A stretch of DNA of 64,000 nucleotides from DATMRF01 sp035566435 (GTDB lineage Bacteria > Verrucomicrobiota > Verrucomicrobiia > Limisphaerales > UBA8199), in assembly GCA_035566435.1 (NCBI GenBank), contig DATMRF010000028.1, positions 1-64,000 of the forward strand, in the 5' to 3' direction. Shown here piece after piece: positions 44,702 to 54,856 of the stretch. The first letter of the stretch is position 1; the number at the start of each line of letters is the position of its first letter. The notes under the pieces were generated by a model that saw only the letters and a program-made list of their open reading frames with translations, was not told the origin of the DNA and searched no databases. The position numbers and the translations under genes are program-made.

Positions 44702-45574
44702 ATGAATGAAGTTGTGACGATAGCCGGGCCGGAACAGCTCCCCGAGAGCCAAAAGGCAGCTCTGCTTAAGCTGCTGGGCGATGAGGATCCGGCGATTTAC
44801 CAAAGTATCCGTCAGAAGATCGTTTCGTATGGGCCGCCCGCTGCCACCTGGCTGCGCCCGCATTTGCTGAGCCGGGACCCGCTGCTGCGCCGCCGCACAC
44901 AGGAGCTCGTGCGGCAATTCGAGCGGCAGTTGGCCGACGACCGGTTCCTGGGGTTTTGCCTCAAGCACGGCGAGGAATTTGACCTGGAGCAAGCGGCCTG
45001 GCTGCTCGCCCAGACGCAATATCCGGATATCAATGCCGGGGCTTACGGCGCGTTGCTGGACAGTTTCGGAGGGAATGTCCGGGAGCGACTCGGAGCAGAC
45101 ACGGTGCCGGAAAAGATTGTGGCGGTTCTGAACCATTACTTGTTCGAGGAATTGGGCTTTTCGGGCAACGAGACGAACTATTATGACCCGGAAAACAGTT
45201 ATTTAAACCGGGTGCTCGACCGTCGAACCGGGAACCCGATTAGTTTGTGCCTCCTCTACCTGCTGATCGGCCGCCGCCTGCAACTGCCGATCACCGGGAT
45301 CGGCCTTCCGGGGCATTTCCTTTGCCGGTATCAGGCCAGCGCAGGCGAACTGTATATCGACGCGTTCAACGGCGGGAAGCTGTTGACCAAGGCGGAGTGC
45401 GTTCAATATCTGCTGCGGGGCCACTACAATGTGCGCGACGAGTACCTGGCGCCGGTGACGCCGCGGCGGTTGCTGTTGCGGATTTGCGGCAATCTGCACC
45501 AGATCTATCTGCGATTGGGACGGGGCGAGGCGGCGACGCGGCTGCAAAGGTATTTGGTGGCGCTGGCGCGCTGA
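44702..45574 (+). CDS. SirB1/transglutaminase-like family protein
   Basis: A 290-residue protein. Residues 1-100 are helical repeats (LLKLLGDEDPAIYQSIRQKI). Residues about 110-270 match the SirB1/transglutaminase-like superfamily: VLNHYLFEELGFSGNETNYY, RVLDRRTGNPISLCLLYLLI with the predicted Cys, GIGLPGHFLCRYQ with His, and LYIDAFNGGKLLTKAECVQY with Asp. GNPISLCLLY matches the conserved G-P-I-S-L motif of this family. In several bacteria the gene sits near prfA/hemK or in no fixed context, and the function is unclear. I used the ATG at 44702. Confidence 0.85.
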   Translation: MNEVVTIAGPEQLPESQKAALLKLLGDEDPAIYQSIRQKIVSYGPPAATWLRPHLLSRDPLLRRRTQELVRQFERQLADDRFLGFCLKHGEEFDLEQAAWLLAQTQYPDINAGAYGALLDSFGGNVRERLGADTVPEKIVAVLNHYLFEELGFSGNETNYYDPENSYLNRVLDRRTGNPISLCLLYLLIGRRLQLPITGIGLPGHFLCRYQASAGELYIDAFNGGKLLTKAECVQYLLRGHYNVRDEYLAPVTPRRLLLRICGNLHQIYLRLGRGEAATRLQRYLVALAR

Positions 45575-45629
45575 GCGGTTGCAGGTTGAAAGTTGAGGGC
45601 GGATACAAAGTGAGCATGCGAGGCGGAGG

Positions 45630-46769
45630 TCAGTCCCGCAGGGCGCGCCACTGGCGTCTTGCGAGATAAGGATCCATACGCACCAACAGAAAGTAGGCCA
45701 CGCGCGCCTTGATGCGCTGCCACAGCGAACGGGAGCTACACCATTCTTCCAGGCTGATCGAGCGGCAATGGCTGAGGCTGGCGCGGAAGATTTCGCGGGC
45801 TTGTGCCGCGACTTCGGGGCTGCGGAAGCGAACCATGAGCTCGTAGTTGATATTGAAGCTGCGCTGATCGAGGTTGGCAGACCCGACATAAACGACATCA
45901 TCAATTATGAATAGCTTTGCGTGCAGGATTTGCGGCTGATACTCATCGATTTCGACTCCACTCTTGAGCAGGCGGCGGTACAGGCTCCGGGCAGCCAGCA
46001 GCGACACCGCGACATCTGACTTGCCCGGCAGGATTAATTCGACCGCTCCGCCCCGGCGCGCGAGCCGGACCAACTGGCGACGCAGCCGCAAGGGCGGCAA
46101 AAAATAGCCGACCATAAGCTGCACGGAGCCGGCATCGGCAAGGTCGCGCAGCAAGGCGCGTTTGATGGGGTTGCGGCCCCGGCCCGGCCCGCTGAGCAGG
46201 AGGTGTTCGCCGGACGACATCAGAGGGTGCCTGGGGCTGGACCTGCGCAGCCGGAGGAAGCGGTTGTGTTGGAAATCCGCGCGTGTAAACATTTCCTCGA
46301 ACGCAGCCACGAGCTGCAACGCCAATGGTCCTTCGATTCTCAATCCGAGATCGCGCCAGCCGCGTGTCACCCCGTCGCCGGCGTATTCCGGGGTAATATT
46401 GAATCCGCCCACGAAGGCGACCCGGTCGTCGCAAACCACCAATTTGCGGTGGTCGCGAAAGCCCAGGCGATGGAGCGCGAGCGGGTTGAACAGGCGCACC
46501 TCGCCGCCGGTGGAAAGGAGCGGTTCCCAAAAGGCCGCCGGCAGCCAATAGGAACCGAAGGCGTCGATGAGCACTCGCACGCGCACGCCGCGTTTTCGGG
46601 CGTTGACCAGCGCTTCCCGCAAACCCTCGCCGGGCTGTCCGGCCGCATAAATGTAGGTCTCGAAGCAAACGGATTGCGTTGCCGCGTTCACGGCTGCCAG
46701 CAGGGCGGCAAAAAACTCGTCGCCGGTGGGCAACCAACGGCAATCCGCGCCAGTGACCTCGGCTGACAT
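45630..46769 (-). CDS. Cardiolipin synthase-like phospholipase D protein (ClsB type)
   Basis: A 379-residue protein with two HKD motifs: HRKLVVCDDRVAFVGGFN (about 115) and HAKLFIIDDVVYVGSANLD (about 292), the PLD catalytic pair. The N-terminal part (CFETYIYAAGQPGEGLREAL) and VRVRVLIDAFGSY are the usual ClsB/YbhO strands. SANLDQRSFNINYELMVRF follows the second HKD. There are no strong membrane segments, unlike ClsA. It joins phosphatidylglycerol with a second phospholipid to make cardiolipin at the inner membrane. The start ATG at 46769 was preferred over upstream TTG/GTG codons. Confidence 0.88.
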   Translation of the reverse strand: MSAEVTGADCRWLPTGDEFFAALLAAVNAATQSVCFETYIYAAGQPGEGLREALVNARKRGVRVRVLIDAFGSYWLPAAFWEPLLSTGGEVRLFNPLALHRLGFRDHRKLVVCDDRVAFVGGFNITPEYAGDGVTRGWRDLGLRIEGPLALQLVAAFEEMFTRADFQHNRFLRLRRSSPRHPLMSSGEHLLLSGPGRGRNPIKRALLRDLADAGSVQLMVGYFLPPLRLRRQLVRLARRGGAVELILPGKSDVAVSLLAARSLYRRLLKSGVEIDEYQPQILHAKLFIIDDVVYVGSANLDQRSFNINYELMVRFRSPEVAAQAREIFRASLSHCRSISLEEWCSSRSLWQRIKARVAYFLLVRMDPYLARRQWRALRD

Positions 46770-46817
46770 CGCCGGCCAGTTTAGCGACACGCACGACAAT
46801 AGGCAACGGGGTGCAGC

Positions 46818-47438
46818 CTACCGGTGCGGAGCGGAGTTCAACAAACCGAGCGTGGTGACTGCCGCTGCGGTCTTTTGCGGGGTTTCATGCAGGATGACCT
46901 GCCAGCTTCGCGCGGCGCCAGCAGCGATGTTTTCGGGGCGGTCATCCAGGTAAAGGAGGTCCGCTCCGCTGCGTCCGGTCTGCTTTTCCACTACTTCGTA
47001 GAGCTTAGCATCAGGCTTCATCGCGCGGTGTTCGTAAGAAAGGATATAGCCGTCGAAATTGGCGAAGAAGGGGAAATCGCGGCGAATGTGGCGCACCGCG
47101 AGGTCGTTGGTATTGGAAAAGATGTAGGTGGGAAAGCCCTGTTGGCGCAGCGCGGCGTGGAGGCCAACCATCGGTTCAATGGGAACAAAGATGTCGGCGA
47201 AGAGAGCGGCGAACTCCTCTAAGCCGCCGTCGAAACCCGTCGCGGCCGAAATCTTTTCATAGAACTCCTGACTGGTCAGCAAGCCGGTTTCGTAATCGAA
47301 GAGCAGGGGAGACTGCATCATGAACCGGCCCAGAGCTTCGGCGGTCATTTTGCTGCGCGCGGCGATTCCGCGGGCGGCGATCCGGTAATCGAAATCAACG
47401 AGAACCTTGCCCAGATCGAAAACAACGGCCTTAACCAT
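46818..47438 (-). CDS. HAD-superfamily (class IA) phosphatase
   Basis: A 206-residue HAD protein. Motif I is VFDLGKVLVDFD (nucleophile Asp near 8; the second Asp is Gly, as in YihX-type and epoxide-hydrolase-like HADs). An alpha-helical cap (LLFDYETGLLTSQEFYEKIS) follows, then motif II FSNTND, motif III Lys in HRAMKPDAKLYE and motif IV YLDDRPENIAAG. It probably removes phosphate from a small metabolite such as a sugar phosphate. It follows recR by 14 bases on the same strand and may be at the end of the dnaX-ybaB-recR operon. Confidence 0.88.
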   Translation of the reverse strand: MVKAVVFDLGKVLVDFDYRIAARGIAARSKMTAEALGRFMMQSPLLFDYETGLLTSQEFYEKISAATGFDGGLEEFAALFADIFVPIEPMVGLHAALRQQGFPTYIFSNTNDLAVRHIRRDFPFFANFDGYILSYEHRAMKPDAKLYEVVEKQTGRSGADLLYLDDRPENIAAGAARSWQVILHETPQKTAAAVTTLGLLNSAPHR

Positions 47439-47452
47439 AGGCGGAGGGGTGT

Positions 47453-48058
47453 TCAGGGGGTCAGCTCTCTTCGGCCTTCCAACGCGCGGCTGAGGGTGAC
47501 TTCGTCGGCAAATTCGAGGCCCGTTCCAGCGGGGAGGCCATGAGCGATGCGCGTAATCTTGAGCCCGGCGCGGGCGAGCCGCCTGGCGAGGTAGAAGCTG
47601 GTGGCATCGCCTTCGACATCGGAGCCGAGGGCGATGATGGCTTCGGTGAGCGGCTCACTTGCGAGGCGCTTTTCGAGGGCGGCGATGCGGAGATCGTCGG
47701 GTTCAACGCCGTTGAGCGGGGAGATTTTGCCGCCGAGGACGTGGTACTTGCCATGAAAGGTGCCTGATTTTTCGACGGTGAGAATATCAACGGCTTTCTC
47801 CACGACACAAACCAGGGAAGGCTCGCGCCGAGGATCGGTGCACAGACCGCAGGGAGATTGTTCGGTCAGAGCGCCGCAGGTATCGCAGAAGCGGACGCGT
47901 TCGCGGGCGGTGAGGATGGTGTCGGCGAGGTGTTTCACAGCGCCGGCCTCGGCCTGGACGAGATACAGTGCGATGCGTTCGGCGGAGCGCGGGCCGATGC
48001 CCGGGAGGTGGCTCAAGGCGCCGGTGAGCGCGGTGATGGGGTCGGGGATGACGGGCAT
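47453..48058 (-). CDS. recR: Recombination mediator protein RecR
   Basis: A 201-residue RecR of normal length. LSHLPGIGPRSAERIALYLV is the helix-hairpin-helix, CDTCG...CGLCTD the four-Cys zinc finger, LVCVVEKAVDIL and IALGSDVEGDATSFYLARRL the Toprim domain, and ITRIAHGLPAGTGLEFADEV the C-terminal Walker-B-like region. With RecF and RecO it loads RecA onto SSB-coated gapped DNA. It is the third gene of the SRP RNA-dnaX-ybaB-recR group, separated from ybaB by repeat DNA. Confidence 0.97.
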   Translation of the reverse strand: MPVIPDPITALTGALSHLPGIGPRSAERIALYLVQAEAGAVKHLADTILTARERVRFCDTCGALTEQSPCGLCTDPRREPSLVCVVEKAVDILTVEKSGTFHGKYHVLGGKISPLNGVEPDDLRIAALEKRLASEPLTEAIIALGSDVEGDATSFYLARRLARAGLKITRIAHGLPAGTGLEFADEVTLSRALEGRRELTP

Positions 48059-48076
48059 GGGGGGCGGTGGGGCGGT

Positions 48077-48120
48077 GGATTATTGGATTATTGGATTATT
48101 GGATTGATGGAGTGGTGGAG
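48077..48120. repeat. GGATTATT short-period repeat between recR and ybaB
   Basis: Three GGATTATT units are followed by GGATTGATGGAGTGGTGGAG. It belongs to the family that interrupts the DUF3631 gene at 688-725 and 751-1003. Confidence 0.8.
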
Positions 48121-48177
48121 TTAGGAGAAGAAAGGCGTTTCAACTGTTTGAGCGTTCTAACGCTGCGGCGGAGGAGG

Positions 48178-48489
48178 TCACGTCAGGCCGGGGAGGTTGA
48201 AGCCGGCGGTCACTTTGCCCATTTCGGCGGTGGAGACCTCCTTGGCCTGGGCGAGGGCCTGGTTGGCGGCAGTGAGGACCATATCCTCAAGCAATTGGGC
48301 GTCGGCCGGGTTGATCGCCTGCGGGTCGATCTTGATGGAGGCGAGTGTGCCGTCGCATCGGGCGACGACTTTGACGGCGCCGCCGCCGCTGGTGGCCTCG
48401 ATCGTGCGCTTGGCGAGGTCAGACTGGATTTGTTCCATCTGCTGCTGCATGCGCGCAGCCTGTTTCATGAGTTTTCCGATGCTAGACAT
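48178..48489 (-). CDS. ybaB: YbaB/EbfC nucleoid-associated protein
   Basis: A 103-residue protein with the YbaB fold: helix 1 IGKLMKQAARMQQQMEQIQS, the beta-sheet TIEATSGGGAVKVVARCDGT and LASIKIDP, and the C-terminal helices LLEDMVLTAANQALAQAKEV. It dimerises and binds DNA broadly. Its place between dnaX and recR is the classic conserved order. 31 bases separate it from dnaX. Confidence 0.95.
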   Translation of the reverse strand: MSSIGKLMKQAARMQQQMEQIQSDLAKRTIEATSGGGAVKVVARCDGTLASIKIDPQAINPADAQLLEDMVLTAANQALAQAKEVSTAEMGKVTAGFNLPGLT

Positions 48490-48520
48490 ATTCGACCAAG
48501 TGGATGGTTAAAGGTTGAGG

Positions 48521-50296
<1,776 letters not shown>

Positions 50297-50391
50297 TTCA
50301 CGGGAATGTGAATTTGGAATTTTGAATTTGCAAGGTGGGAGGATACCCCGGGGCGGTTGAAATGAGAAATCGGAAATGTAAAAATTCAAGT

Positions 50392-50483
50392 GCCAGGGTG
50401 ACCACGGCAGACGCAGAGCAAACTACCGTTGCTGCCTTCCGGCCCTGGCGGGGTTCGTAAGTCCACATTCCATGGGCCCTGGC
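50392..50483 (-). ncRNA. ffs: Bacterial small SRP RNA (4.5S-like)
   Basis: On the minus strand the stretch contains the signature CCAGGGCCGGAAGGCAGCAA with the GGAAG apical loop of domain IV, which binds Ffh. The ends GCCAGGG (50483 side) and CCCTGGC (50392 side) pair to close the stem. The length is about 92 nt, the small bacterial type. It lies immediately upstream of dnaX, a common place for this gene. The exact ends are estimated from pairing. Confidence 0.9.
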
Positions 50484-50533
50484 GGTAGGGAATGTGGAGG
50501 AGGGGGGAGGGAGGTTCAAGGAGAAAGGAGGAA

Positions 50534-51964
50534 TTAACGGTTGAGCCAGCCGAGTTTTTGTTTTTTGGTGACGAAAATCAAGCCGAGGAGGTGGATGCCG
50601 ACGATGAGGAGGTAAAGGGTGACGAAGCTGACGAAGGCGATGGAGGCGAGCATGGCGAAGAGGCCGCCCATGGAGTGGATGGTGGAGCCTTCGGGGAAGA
50701 GTTTAGCGATCAGGGAGTTGCCTGCCCAGCGAAAGGTGAACGCGGCGGCGAGGATAAGGACGGTGAGGAGGTATTCAAGCGGGACCTTGAGGATGGAGGG
50801 AACGACGACGAGAGGATTGGCAGCAGGGAAGGAGTCGAGGACGGCAACGACGAGGAAGGCCATGGGGAAATAAAGGCAGCCGAAAGCAGCGGCGGCGAGG
50901 AAGGCGAGGCCGGCGGAAGGCTCGTGAGTGAGCAGGAACCAGACGGCCAGGCCGAGGGCAGGGCCGAAACAAAGCAGCATGAGACCGAGCAAGCGGAAGA
51001 AGGGCCAGAGGACGTCTTCGGTGAAGGAGCCCGCGCTAATGCCGGGCAGGTCGGGCAGTTCGCGTTCTTCGGCGGTAGTAGCGTGGATGATGCTTTGAAG
51101 GTAGGTGAAGAGGTAGCCGCCGGCGAAGATTTCGAGGATAACGCCGAAGGCCATGAGGCGCAGGGTGCGGAAGGCGATGCAGGCCTGGCCCCACCGGACG
51201 AGAGCGAACAGGACAATGCCGACGATGACAATGAGGACACCCACGCCGCGGACCGGGTAGGCGAAAGCGCCAGGCACACGCTCGAGGAACCCCTTTTCGG
51301 GGGCGGGCTCGAGGCGGACCTGGACGGGCCGGCATTCAGCGCCGCAATGGCGGCAGACTTTCTGTTTGACGCCACCGACAGGGCGCAAGGCGACGCAGAG
51401 GTCGCAAAAGAACTGCTGGCATTGGGGGCAGAAAAAGCGGGCAGGGGTTTTGGGGTGAAACTTGCATTGGCCTGAGACGGGCAGAGGTTCCGCGGGTGCG
51501 ACCGGAGCCGCGGCACGGGCGGGGACCGGAGCAGCAACCGGAACCCGCAGGGTCGTGCGGGCCGGCTTAACCGCCGGCGGTGTTCCCTGCGGAGGGGAGA
51601 GGTCTGTGCCGATTGGGGCGCGGGATTCCAATCCCGCGAGTGGATCCAACCTTGGCGGAATGGGCGGCGCTGGGGGTAGATCCGCATAAAAGGCCAACTC
51701 GACGTCGCCTAAATGGATCGTTTGGCCGGGGTGCAGCTCGGTTTCCTGGACGGGGGCGCGGTTGACAAATGTGCCGTTGGTGGAACCCAGGTCGCGGAGC
51801 ATGGCGGCATGGTCGCTCACGATGATTTGGCAGTGAGAGCTGGACACGGAAACGTGCGGGAGTTGAACATCGTTAGCCGGGCCGCGGCCGACGGAATTGG
51901 GGCCGGGTTTTAGGTGGACTTCCCACGCGGTCGGGGAGCCTGGGTTGATGAGGAGCCGGGCCAT
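50534..51964 (-). CDS. FHA domain/zinc-finger/multi-pass membrane protein 1
   Basis: A 476-residue protein. An N-terminal FHA domain (1-90: NSVGRGPANDVQLPHVSVSS and LRDLGSTNGTFVN) binds phosphothreonine peptides. A Pro/Ala-rich linker and a B-box-like zinc finger (KFHPKTPARFFCPQCQQFFC...CRHCGAEC, about 165-210) follow. Residues 230-476 hold about six membrane segments of a DUF4013/Yip1-like kind (VGVLIVIVGIVLFALVRWGQ, LLGLMLLCFGPALGLAVWFL, YLLIVGIHLLGLIFV). The architecture is shared with the next gene upstream, so the two are tandem paralogues. It may couple Ser/Thr phosphorylation to a membrane process; no kinase is in the window. Confidence 0.82.
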   Translation of the reverse strand: MARLLINPGSPTAWEVHLKPGPNSVGRGPANDVQLPHVSVSSSHCQIIVSDHAAMLRDLGSTNGTFVNRAPVQETELHPGQTIHLGDVELAFYADLPPAPPIPPRLDPLAGLESRAPIGTDLSPPQGTPPAVKPARTTLRVPVAAPVPARAAAPVAPAEPLPVSGQCKFHPKTPARFFCPQCQQFFCDLCVALRPVGGVKQKVCRHCGAECRPVQVRLEPAPEKGFLERVPGAFAYPVRGVGVLIVIVGIVLFALVRWGQACIAFRTLRLMAFGVILEIFAGGYLFTYLQSIIHATTAEERELPDLPGISAGSFTEDVLWPFFRLLGLMLLCFGPALGLAVWFLLTHEPSAGLAFLAAAAFGCLYFPMAFLVVAVLDSFPAANPLVVVPSILKVPLEYLLTVLILAAAFTFRWAGNSLIAKLFPEGSTIHSMGGLFAMLASIAFVSFVTLYLLIVGIHLLGLIFVTKKQKLGWLNR

Positions 51965-52053
51965 AGTTCTGATTTATTGTCCGCCTGAGGACTGATTTGT
52001 AGCGTGGTCGTGAAGTGGCTGTCCACACAAATGTTGTCCGTGCGGTGCCGCGG

Positions 52054-53466
52054 TCAACGAGCGGGTTTGAACCAACGGAGGGTTTGTTTTTTTGAGAGGT
52101 AGAGAAGGCCGAGGATGCGGGCTTCGACCATGAGGAGGCAGATGGCCAGGAGGTCCGAGAGGAGGACGGGGAGGAGGGGGATGCGCAGGAGCATGGCGAG
52201 GAGGGATTCGGAGAGCCAGCGGAAGGCGAGGATGCCGGCAAAGACGAGGGCGGCCAGGGAGTATTCGCGGGGGACGGCGAGGATGGAGCCGAGGACGAAG
52301 AGGGGGTGGGCGGCGACGAGGCTGTCGAACATGGCGACGCCGAGGAAGGCCATGGGGAAGTAGAGGCAGCCGGCCAGGGCGACGAGCCAGACGAGCCAGG
52401 GGTAATCGACGTCGAACCAGAAGTCCATCACGAGCCAGGTGAGGAAGGCAGGGCCGAAGCTGAAGAAGGAGATCATGAGGAACTGGAACATGGGGGAGAC
52501 GATGTCTTCTTTCCACTCGGTGAGTTCGGGCCAGTCGGGCATGTGGTGGAGGCCCTGGGCGGTGTAGGCGATGATTTTTTTGAGGTAGGCGAAGAGGTAG
52601 CCGCAGCCGAGGATGAAGGTAAAGACCATGACGCGCATCATCATGGCGCGGAGGGCGAAGGCGAAGGAGTAGCGGGCGACGTAGTTGGCAAGGTCGAGGA
52701 AGCCGAAGAAGAAGGTGCCGCCGAGGAGGAGAATCCAGCCGTCGGCGCGAAAGGGGTATTGAAAGGCCTGGCGGGCTTCGGTGAAGAATTCGACCTGGCG
52801 CTCGATGGGTTTAATGGCGACGGGGAGGCATTCGGCGGCGCAGACTTTGCAGAATTTGAGGCCGCCGGCGGCGCTGCCGCGGGTATTGACACAGAGGTCG
52901 CAGAACTGGCGGCGGCATTTGGGGCAGAAAAAGCGAGCGAGATTTTGGTAATGGTTTTTGCAGAAAAGAGGTTTGTCGGGAGGAGTTGAGGGCTGGGGTG
53001 TTGGAGTGATGGAGTGCTGGAGTGACGGAGGAGTTCGTAGTGGAAGCTCTGCCGCTGAAGCTATGGAGGCCGAGGAGGTGAGGGGATGGGGTGGTGGAGT
53101 GATGGAGGAGTTGATAGTTGATGGTGGGGAATTGTGGGTGGCGAGGGGCGGCGTGCCGGGGACAGCGCGGCCTGCGTTGGGGGCATCGGTTTGCAGCAGG
53201 AGCTCGACGGTGCCGAGGCGGATGAATTGGCCAGGCTGGACGGAGGCTTCGTCGATGGGGAGGTCGTTGATATGGGTGCCGTTAGTGGAGCCGAGGTCTT
53301 GAAGGCGAATGGAGCCGGGTTGGACGATAAGCTGGCAGTGGTGATTGGAGATCGACGGGTCGTCGATTGGGAAGTCGTTGTCCTCGCTGCGTCCGATGGA
53401 GTTGAGGCCGGGTTTGAGGCGGATTTCCCGGGGCTCGGTCCCCGAATTAAAGACGAGGCGATACAT
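52054..53466 (-). CDS. FHA domain/zinc-finger/multi-pass membrane protein 2
   Basis: A 470-residue paralogue of the protein at 50534-51964 with the same order: FHA (NSIGRSEDNDFPIDDPSISN, LQDLGSTNGTHIN), linker, B-box-like zinc finger (CKNHYQNLARFFCPKCRRQF...CKVCAAEC) and about six membrane segments (WILLLGGTFFFGFLDLANYV, FLMISFFSFGPAFLTWLVMD). Both end in KKQxLxW plus a basic tail. The linker (about residues 110-160, THNSPPSTINSSITPPPHP, SLQHSITPTPQPSTP) is read from short-period repeat DNA (52984-53125). The two genes are 89 bases apart and probably co-transcribed. Confidence 0.82.
   Translation of the reverse strand: MYRLVFNSGTEPREIRLKPGLNSIGRSEDNDFPIDDPSISNHHCQLIVQPGSIRLQDLGSTNGTHINDLPIDEASVQPGQFIRLGTVELLLQTDAPNAGRAVPGTPPLATHNSPPSTINSSITPPPHPLTSSASIASAAELPLRTPPSLQHSITPTPQPSTPPDKPLFCKNHYQNLARFFCPKCRRQFCDLCVNTRGSAAGGLKFCKVCAAECLPVAIKPIERQVEFFTEARQAFQYPFRADGWILLLGGTFFFGFLDLANYVARYSFAFALRAMMMRVMVFTFILGCGYLFAYLKKIIAYTAQGLHHMPDWPELTEWKEDIVSPMFQFLMISFFSFGPAFLTWLVMDFWFDVDYPWLVWLVALAGCLYFPMAFLGVAMFDSLVAAHPLFVLGSILAVPREYSLAALVFAGILAFRWLSESLLAMLLRIPLLPVLLSDLLAICLLMVEARILGLLYLSKKQTLRWFKPAR
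52984..53125. repeat. GGAGTGATGGAG-type repeat inside an FHA gene
   Basis: The plus strand reads GGTGTTGGAGTGATGGAGTG then CTGGAGTGACGGAGG, and later GGTGGTGGAGTGATGGAGG and GTTGATAGTTGATGG. It is read on the minus strand as a Ser/Thr/Pro/Ile linker without breaking the frame. Confidence 0.75.
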
Positions 53467-53907
53467 GGCCGGGTTTTTCTCTCTGACGCGGGAATTAATA
53501 GCGGAAACGAGGGAGGATGTAAACGGGGAAGGCGGACGCGGGGGGAATGGAGTACTGGAGTGATGGAGTGGTGGGGGACCGAGTGACGAGTGTCGTGGGG
53601 CTAGGGATGGAGTGGTGGGGTAGTGTGATCAGAGCCTCCTGACGTCGGCTCCTACAGGGGATGAAATAAGTAGTGCGAATGGTACGGTAAACATGAGTGA
53701 GGCGCTTAGGATTGACTTTTTTATTTTTTTCCAGTCGGAATAACTCGGAATAACTCGGAATAACTCGGAATAAGTCGCAATGGCGGCCAGGCAGGGTCAG
53801 GGTCAGAGGTACCAAGCGGGTTCGGATTCCGGCTCGCCTGGATAAGGGCGGTTGATACCCAGGAGTTCGCGATCAATGAGGTGGACGACATCGCGGCGGG
53901 CTGCTTC
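53467..53907. other. Repeat-rich intergenic stretch
   Basis: No gene is seen. It holds a GGAGTACTGGAGTGATGGAG block (53550-53575), a copy of the GATCAGAGCCTCCTGACGTC repeat (53628-53660) and a 10-bp tandem repeat (53736-53780). Confidence 0.6.
53736..53780. repeat. 10-bp tandem repeat CGGAATAACT, about 4.5 copies
   Basis: Perfect CGGAATAACT units run from 53736 to about 53770, with a last degenerate unit to 53780. There are no spacers of unique sequence, so it is not a CRISPR array. Confidence 0.9.
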
Positions 53908-54540
53908 TCAGTCGCACTGCAGGACCGAACGCGTCTCATAGCACTTCGAGCACCAGAAAACATAAATCATCCCGACATCAGCAAACATAAAGCTATTCTT
54001 TTCGCTTAATCGTTCTCCTAGATCTGAGGCCTGATTTGCAACGCTGTCGATCTGCGCAACAAAAGTCATCGCCTTCTGGCACTGCTCGCAGATTGGAGTC
54101 TCATCCGGCTGAATCCAGTCGGGCTTTCCACCCAATTTCGTACGGCTACCTGGCTTGATGGCACTCTCGCCGCCCGCGCTGCTGCTGGACGCCGTGATTC
54201 GTAGGTCGACTGCCAACTCCGGGAAAACCGGGACTCCTACCGACAGTGCTGCTCTGGCGAGGCTACCCAGCTCGCTCGTGAGTTTCTGAGAGGCAGCAAA
54301 GGCGTGTCCGTCGTCTAACGCGTCGGCAGCCTGAACGACCTCTTCTAGCAACTCCTGAATTTGATCGAAAGTGGCACTGTCGCTTGCCAATATCGACAGC
54401 GTCTTCTCCTGCAATGAGCGCAGAGCAGCTTCATGGTCCGGAGTCTTTTTGACCCACTCCTCAAAGCGCGCAGCGGAATGTTCGCGCAGAGGTTTCAACG
54501 CGATCCCGGGTGATGATTTGGAAGTTTTTGGGGCTGGCAT
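53908..54540 (-). CDS. Hypothetical protein with C-terminal zinc ribbon
   Basis: A 210-residue soluble protein. Residues 1-130 are helical and acidic (WVKKTPDHEAALRSLQEKTL, FDQIQELLEEVVQAADALDD). The C-terminal part (about 140-207) reads GGKPDWIQPDETPICEQCQK, FVAQIDS, ADVGMIYVFWCSKCYETRS. Two CxxC knuckles suggest a zinc ribbon, and PDWIQ...M.FVAQ...GMIYVFWC is the pattern seen at the end of DUF1963/YwqG-like proteins. I cannot assign a function. It is an isolated gene flanked by repeats. A palindrome next to its -10 suggests repression. Confidence 0.68.
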   Translation of the reverse strand: MPAPKTSKSSPGIALKPLREHSAARFEEWVKKTPDHEAALRSLQEKTLSILASDSATFDQIQELLEEVVQAADALDDGHAFAASQKLTSELGSLARAALSVGVPVFPELAVDLRITASSSSAGGESAIKPGSRTKLGGKPDWIQPDETPICEQCQKAMTFVAQIDSVANQASDLGERLSEKNSFMFADVGMIYVFWCSKCYETRSVLQCD

Positions 54541-54856
54541 AATCTCAGCGATGGTTTGCCGAACAGGTAATGGGCGTCATATTAGACGCATTATATTGGG
54601 TCACGGGAGCTGACTGGACGGTGGTAATTTGCTTATGCACAGGAGTTTGTCATTCTTTTGGGTTCTGAGATTGAACAAGGAAAGGCGTCAGTCCGTGGCG
54701 CGGGCGGGCGCTTTTTAGATTTTCTTGCCGTCACGGGCTTAGCAAAGCAGGTTGGCTAATTTGTGTCAAGGGATTTTTGGGACGAGGGGGGAATGGAGTG
54801 GTGGAGTGATGGGCCGGACGAGAAAGAGGAAGAGAAGGAGGAACAGGAAAGATGGC
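54541..54856. other. Intergenic stretch between the zinc-ribbon and chitinase genes
   Basis: It contains the zinc-ribbon gene's upstream region and, at 54787-54815, a GGGGGGAATGGAGTGGTGGA-type repeat block beyond the 3' end of the GH18 gene. No further gene is seen. Confidence 0.45.
54574..54595 (-). promoter_or_regulatory. Putative -10 and palindromic operator of the zinc-ribbon gene
   Basis: On the minus strand TATAAT (54595-54590) is followed at once by GCGTC-TAATAT-GACGC (54589-54574), a perfect 5-bp inverted repeat. No good -35 is seen 17 bases upstream. The start codon is 34 bases downstream. Confidence 0.4.

Noticed and set aside
53736..53780. Possible CRISPR array or iteron origin
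   Set aside because: The 10-bp units are contiguous with no spacers, and there is no Rep-like gene nearby.
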